Shown: positions 33,356 to 35,892 of the stretch, one piece after another
Numbering within the stretch: position 1 is the stretch's first letter
Layout: the number at the start of each line of letters is the position of its first letter
DNA from: VRUE01 sp035557635
Lineage (GTDB): Bacteria; Actinomycetota; Thermoleophilia; Solirubrobacterales; 70-9
Length of the DNA: 35,892 nucleotides
NCBI GenBank assembly: GCA_035557635.1
Contig: DATMDR010000057.1
Location: 1-35,892 of the forward strand
Direction of reading: 5' to 3'
The notes under the pieces: generated by a model
The model's input: the letters and a program-made list of their open reading frames with translations, nothing else
What the model was told of the DNA's origin: nothing
Databases searched by the model: none
Program-made: the position numbers and the translations under genes

Positions 33356-33881
33356 TCGCGATCTCGCCGGTGCGGACCATTTCGATCAAGCCGTGGGGGC
33401 GGATCATCCGCTCGAAGGCCTCGATCTTGTCGGCGGAGCCGGTCACCTCGATCGTCATCGTGCGCCGTGAGACGTCGACGATCTTGGCGCGGAAGATCTC
33501 GGCGAACTGGATGATCTCGGCCCGGTTCTCAACCGCCGAGGAGACCTTGAACATCGCCATCTCGCGAGCCACCGTCTCCTCCGGCTCCATATCGCGGATC
33601 TTCAAGACGTTGATCAGCTTGTGCAGCTGCTTGGTCACCTGGTCGATCGGGTGCACCGCGCCGTCGAGGGTGAGGGTGATCCGCGAGACGTCCGGGTCGT
33701 CGGTCGGGCCGACCGCGAGCGTGTCGATGTTGAAGCCGCGGCGGGCGAAGAGGCCGGCGATCCGCGCCAGCACGCCCGGCTGGTTCTCGACCAGGATCGA
33801 GAGCACGTGCTTGCGCCCGCTCAGCTGCCCGGGCACGCGCAGCTCCTCGAGTTTGACCAGTTGTGGGGTCCCGGCCTCCAT
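33336..33881 (-). CDS. ilvN: Acetolactate synthase small (regulatory) subunit
   Basis: ACT-domain regulatory subunit of acetohydroxyacid synthase, expected to confer valine feedback on IlvB; 181 aa. The N-terminal ACT domain reads KHVLSILVENQPGVLARIAGLFARRGFNIDTLAVGPTDDPDVSRITLTL (about 24-72), followed by LHKLINVLKIRDMEPE. The C-terminal domain reads RAKIVDVSRRTMTIEVTGSADKIEAFERMIRPHGLIEMVRTG. ATG 33881 shares one base with the ilvB stop (TGATG). A longer in-frame ORF over ilvB is spurious. Confidence 0.96.
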   Translation of the reverse strand: MEAGTPQLVKLEELRVPGQLSGRKHVLSILVENQPGVLARIAGLFARRGFNIDTLAVGPTDDPDVSRITLTLDGAVHPIDQVTKQLHKLINVLKIRDMEPEETVAREMAMFKVSSAVENRAEIIQFAEIFRAKIVDVSRRTMTIEVTGSADKIEAFERMIRPHGLIEMVRTGEIAIARGSD

Positions 33882-35560
33882 CAACCCACCATGTCTCTCG
33901 CAGCGGCGCCGGCCGGGATCATCGGGAAGCAGTTCTCCTCCTTGGAGACGCGCACGTCGAGCAGCACCGGGCCGTCGGTCTCCAGAGCCTTGCCCATCGT
34001 CTCCTCGAGGTCGGCGGCGTCCTCGCAGCGCATCCCGGTGGCGCCGAAGGCCTCGGCCAGCTTCACCCAGTCGGGACTCGGACCCATCTCGACCGAGCTG
34101 TAGCGGCGGTCCCAGAACAGCTCCTGCCACTGGCGCACCATGCCCATGTAGCCGTTGTTCATCAGGAAGACCTTGACCGGGATCTGCTCGGCCACGCAGG
34201 TGGCGAGCTCCTGGCAGTTCATGACCAAGCTGCCATCGCCGGCCAGGCAGACGACCGTCTCGTCGGGGCAGGCGACCTTGGCGCCGACCGCGGCGGGGAG
34301 GCCGAAGCCCATCGTCCCCAGCCCGCCCGAGTTGATCCAGCGGCGGGGCCTGTCGAAGCCGTAGTACTGCGCCGCCCACATCTGGTGCTGGCCGACGTCG
34401 GAGGTGACGATCGCGTCGCCCTGCGTCGCCCGGTGCATTGCCTCGATCATGAACTGGGGCTTGATCTCGCCGCCCTCGCCCGGCTCGTAGCGCAGCGGGT
34501 ACTCCTCCTCCCAGGCGCGCAGCTGCTTCCACCAGCTCTCGAGACGGCCGGGATCGGTCTGCAGCGCTCGGTACTCGCGGGTGAGCTTCGGCAGCACCTG
34601 CTTGGCGTCGCCGACGATCGGAATGTGGGCGGGGACGTTCTTGGAGATCTCCGCCGGGTCGATGTCGATGTGGATGAACTTGGCGCGTGGCGCGAACTCG
34701 GAGAGCTTGCCGGTGATGCGGTCGTCGAAGCGAGCCCCAATCGCGACGATCAGGTCGGCCTCGTCCATCGCGTAGTTGGCGGCGCGGGTGCCGTGCATGC
34801 CGAGCATCCCCAGCCACTGCTCGCTGGAGGCCGGGAAGGCGCCCAATCCCATCAGGGTCGAGGTGACCGGGAAGCGGTCGGACGCGGCGAACTCGCGCAG
34901 TTCCTCGGAGGCGTTGGCGTTGACCACCCCACCGCCGACGTAGAGGATCGGCCGGTTCGCGTTGGCGATCGCCTTGGCGGCGATCCTGATCTGCTTGATG
35001 TTGCCGTCGGTCGAGGGCTTGTACCCCGCCAGATCTACCGGCTCGGTGCGCGGCACGTAGTCGATGTCGGCGCGCGAGAGGTCCTGCGGGATGTCGAGCA
35101 GGACCGGGCCCGGCCGCCCGGTCGAGGCGACGTGGAAGGCCTCGTGGACGTACTCGGGAATCTGGCGCGGGTCGGTGACCTGGAAGGAGTGCTTGACGAA
35201 GGGCAGCGTGGCGCCGAGGATGTCGGCCTCCTGGAAGCCATCGGTGCCGATCAGCTCGGTGCGCACCTGGCCGGTGACGAAGACGGTCGGGACCGAGTCC
35301 ATCATCGCGTCGGCGATCGCCGTGACCAGGTTGGTGGCGCCGGGGCCGGAGGTGGCGAAGGCGACTCCGACCCGGCCCGAGGCCTTGGCGTAGCCCTCCG
35401 CCGCGTGCCCGCCGCCCTGCTCGTGACGCACCTGGATGTGACGGAGGTCGGCGTCGACGAGCGCGTCGTAGGTGGGCAGGTTGGCCCCGCCGGGGATGCC
35501 GAAGATGTGCTCGACGCCCTCGGCCTTGAGGCTTTCCATCAGTGTGTCTGCGGCTCTCAT
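33881..35560 (-). CDS. ilvB: Acetolactate synthase large (catalytic) subunit
   Basis: ThDP- and FAD-dependent enzyme making acetolactate or acetohydroxybutyrate for Val/Leu and Ile; 559 aa. It opens RAADTLMESLKAEGVEHIFGIPGGANLPTYDAL, with the ThDP Glu in VRHEQGGGHAAEGYAKASGRVGVAFATSGPGATN (about 44-77), GTDGFQEADILGATLPFVKHSF, and the central FAD-binding domain. The C-terminal ThDP motif is CLAGDGSLVMNCQELATCVAEQIPVKVFLMNNGYMGMVRQWQELFW (about 430-475). It is first in ilvB-ilvN-menF. A 13-codon ORF ends on its start codon. TACCAT lies 10 nt before the ATG. Confidence 0.97.
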   Translation of the reverse strand: MRAADTLMESLKAEGVEHIFGIPGGANLPTYDALVDADLRHIQVRHEQGGGHAAEGYAKASGRVGVAFATSGPGATNLVTAIADAMMDSVPTVFVTGQVRTELIGTDGFQEADILGATLPFVKHSFQVTDPRQIPEYVHEAFHVASTGRPGPVLLDIPQDLSRADIDYVPRTEPVDLAGYKPSTDGNIKQIRIAAKAIANANRPILYVGGGVVNANASEELREFAASDRFPVTSTLMGLGAFPASSEQWLGMLGMHGTRAANYAMDEADLIVAIGARFDDRITGKLSEFAPRAKFIHIDIDPAEISKNVPAHIPIVGDAKQVLPKLTREYRALQTDPGRLESWWKQLRAWEEEYPLRYEPGEGGEIKPQFMIEAMHRATQGDAIVTSDVGQHQMWAAQYYGFDRPRRWINSGGLGTMGFGLPAAVGAKVACPDETVVCLAGDGSLVMNCQELATCVAEQIPVKVFLMNNGYMGMVRQWQELFWDRRYSSVEMGPSPDWVKLAEAFGATGMRCEDAADLEETMGKALETDGPVLLDVRVSKEENCFPMIPAGAAARDMVG

Positions 35561-35598
35561 CGGGAGGGCGATGGTACCAGCGGCCTGACGCCCATCAT
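35557..35598 (-). CDS. Possible ilvB upstream ORF (13 aa)
   Basis: ATGATG at 35598 opens MMGVRPLVPSPSR, whose TGA stop overlaps the ilvB start (ATGA). Two Val and one Leu occur among 13 residues. Actinobacterial ilvB genes often have leader peptides rich in branched-chain residues; this one is poor, and no terminator hairpin is visible. It might serve for translational coupling only. Confidence 0.25.
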   Translation of the reverse strand: MMGVRPLVPSPSR

Positions 35599-35618
35599 GC
35601 AGGCGATTTGGCGCGCTC

Positions 35619-35892
35619 TCAGAGCTGGACGGGAGCGCCGGGGCGCCACCGGGTCGTCGGGTCGATCGAGCTCTCGATCACCCGCTCCTTGTGGCGCTCG
35701 ATCGCGTGCAGCATCGACTCGACCAGCTCCTCCCCGAGCAGGGTCGGCTCCAGGCCGAGGTCGAGCAGCTTGGTGTGGATCGCGTTGTAGTAGTGCTCTT
35801 CCTTCTCGACCCGGGGGTTCTCGCAGTGTTGGACCTCGACGGTGTAGCCGAGGTGCTCGCCCGCCTGCTTGACCAGGTGGGCCAGGTCGAGG
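35619..35892 (-). CDS. UDP-sulfoquinovose synthase-like NAD-dependent epimerase, C-terminal part (partial)
   Basis: An open frame enters from the right edge and stops with TGA at 35621-35619, giving 90 visible residues. The segment CENPRVEKEEHYYNAIHTKLLDLGLEP, followed by a LL...LVESMLHAIERHKERVIESSIDPTTRWRP tail, closely resembles the C terminus of SQD1/SqdB, the SDR-type enzyme that makes UDP-sulfoquinovose from UDP-glucose and sulfite for sulfolipid synthesis. The catalytic YxxxK half lies outside the window. It is followed by 58 bp and ilvB on the same strand. Confidence 0.8.
   Translation of the reverse strand, partial: LDLAHLVKQAGEHLGYTVEVQHCENPRVEKEEHYYNAIHTKLLDLGLEPTLLGEELVESMLHAIERHKERVIESSIDPTTRWRPGAPVQL

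Noticed and set aside
33882..34817. Long N-terminal extension of IlvN into ilvB
   Set aside because: Out-of-frame shadow of ilvB; the ACT-domain protein starts at ATG 33881, coupled to the ilvB stop.

Overview
The window is a GC-rich (my estimate is about two thirds G+C), gene-dense chromosomal segment. It probably comes from an actinobacterium of the Thermoleophilia/Solirubrobacterales type. I infer this from the 16S rRNA 5' end, the mycobacterial-type SerC, the leaderless gene starts and a menaquinone gene set. No phage, CRISPR array, tRNA or intact insertion sequence is visible.

Layout. Positions 1-512 hold the 5' end of a 16S rRNA gene (minus strand) with its leader and promoter. The promoter abuts tyrS, which is divergent from a class A penicillin-binding protein. 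From 16.9 kb down to 3.9 kb almost everything is on the minus strand and mostly concerns branched-chain amino acids: leuA with a leader-peptide attenuator, a DUF559/AbiEi-like protein, an XRE-cupin regulator, leuC, leuD, a SAM methyltransferase, leuB, ilvE, cimA, a DegT-type aminotransferase, argH and a methylpurine glycosylase. From 17 to 23.3 kb are a decayed MFS transporter, an RTX-repeat secreted protein, a quinone oxidoreductase-like MDR protein, serC-serA, a DUF4389 membrane protein and a small cupin. Between the convergent cupin and ilvC genes lies a 370-bp non-coding stretch. It carries two inverted copies of a roughly 150-nt element with long terminal stems, internal hairpins and a conserved core. 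From 24.7 to 33.4 kb is a menaquinone cluster: menE facing menB-menA-menC-menD, plus menF, which is translationally coupled to ilvBN. A TolB-like propeller protein sits between menD and menF. The window ends in the 3' part of a UDP-sulfoquinovose synthase-like gene.

How the genes fit together. CimA plus LeuCDB can make 2-oxobutyrate. IlvBN and IlvC (IlvD is not in the window) and IlvE then give Ile and Val, and LeuA-LeuCD-LeuB-IlvE give Leu. MenF, MenD, MenC, MenE, MenB and MenA give demethylmenaquinone, with no MenH, thioesterase or MenG seen here.

Most notable regulatory reading. (1) In the leuA leader, the run of Leu codons of a 19-aa peptide is perfectly complementary to the leuA Shine-Dalgarno region, and a second pairing gives pseudoknot topology. 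(2) The paired structured elements lie at 23360-23726. (3) Many genes start 6-8 nt after a TANNNT box, and in five cases that box begins with the TAG stop codon of the preceding gene. (4) A 20-bp palindrome lies in front of the XRE-cupin-leuCD operon. (5) Two 44-bp dyad elements with identical internal spacing occur 12.8 kb apart.
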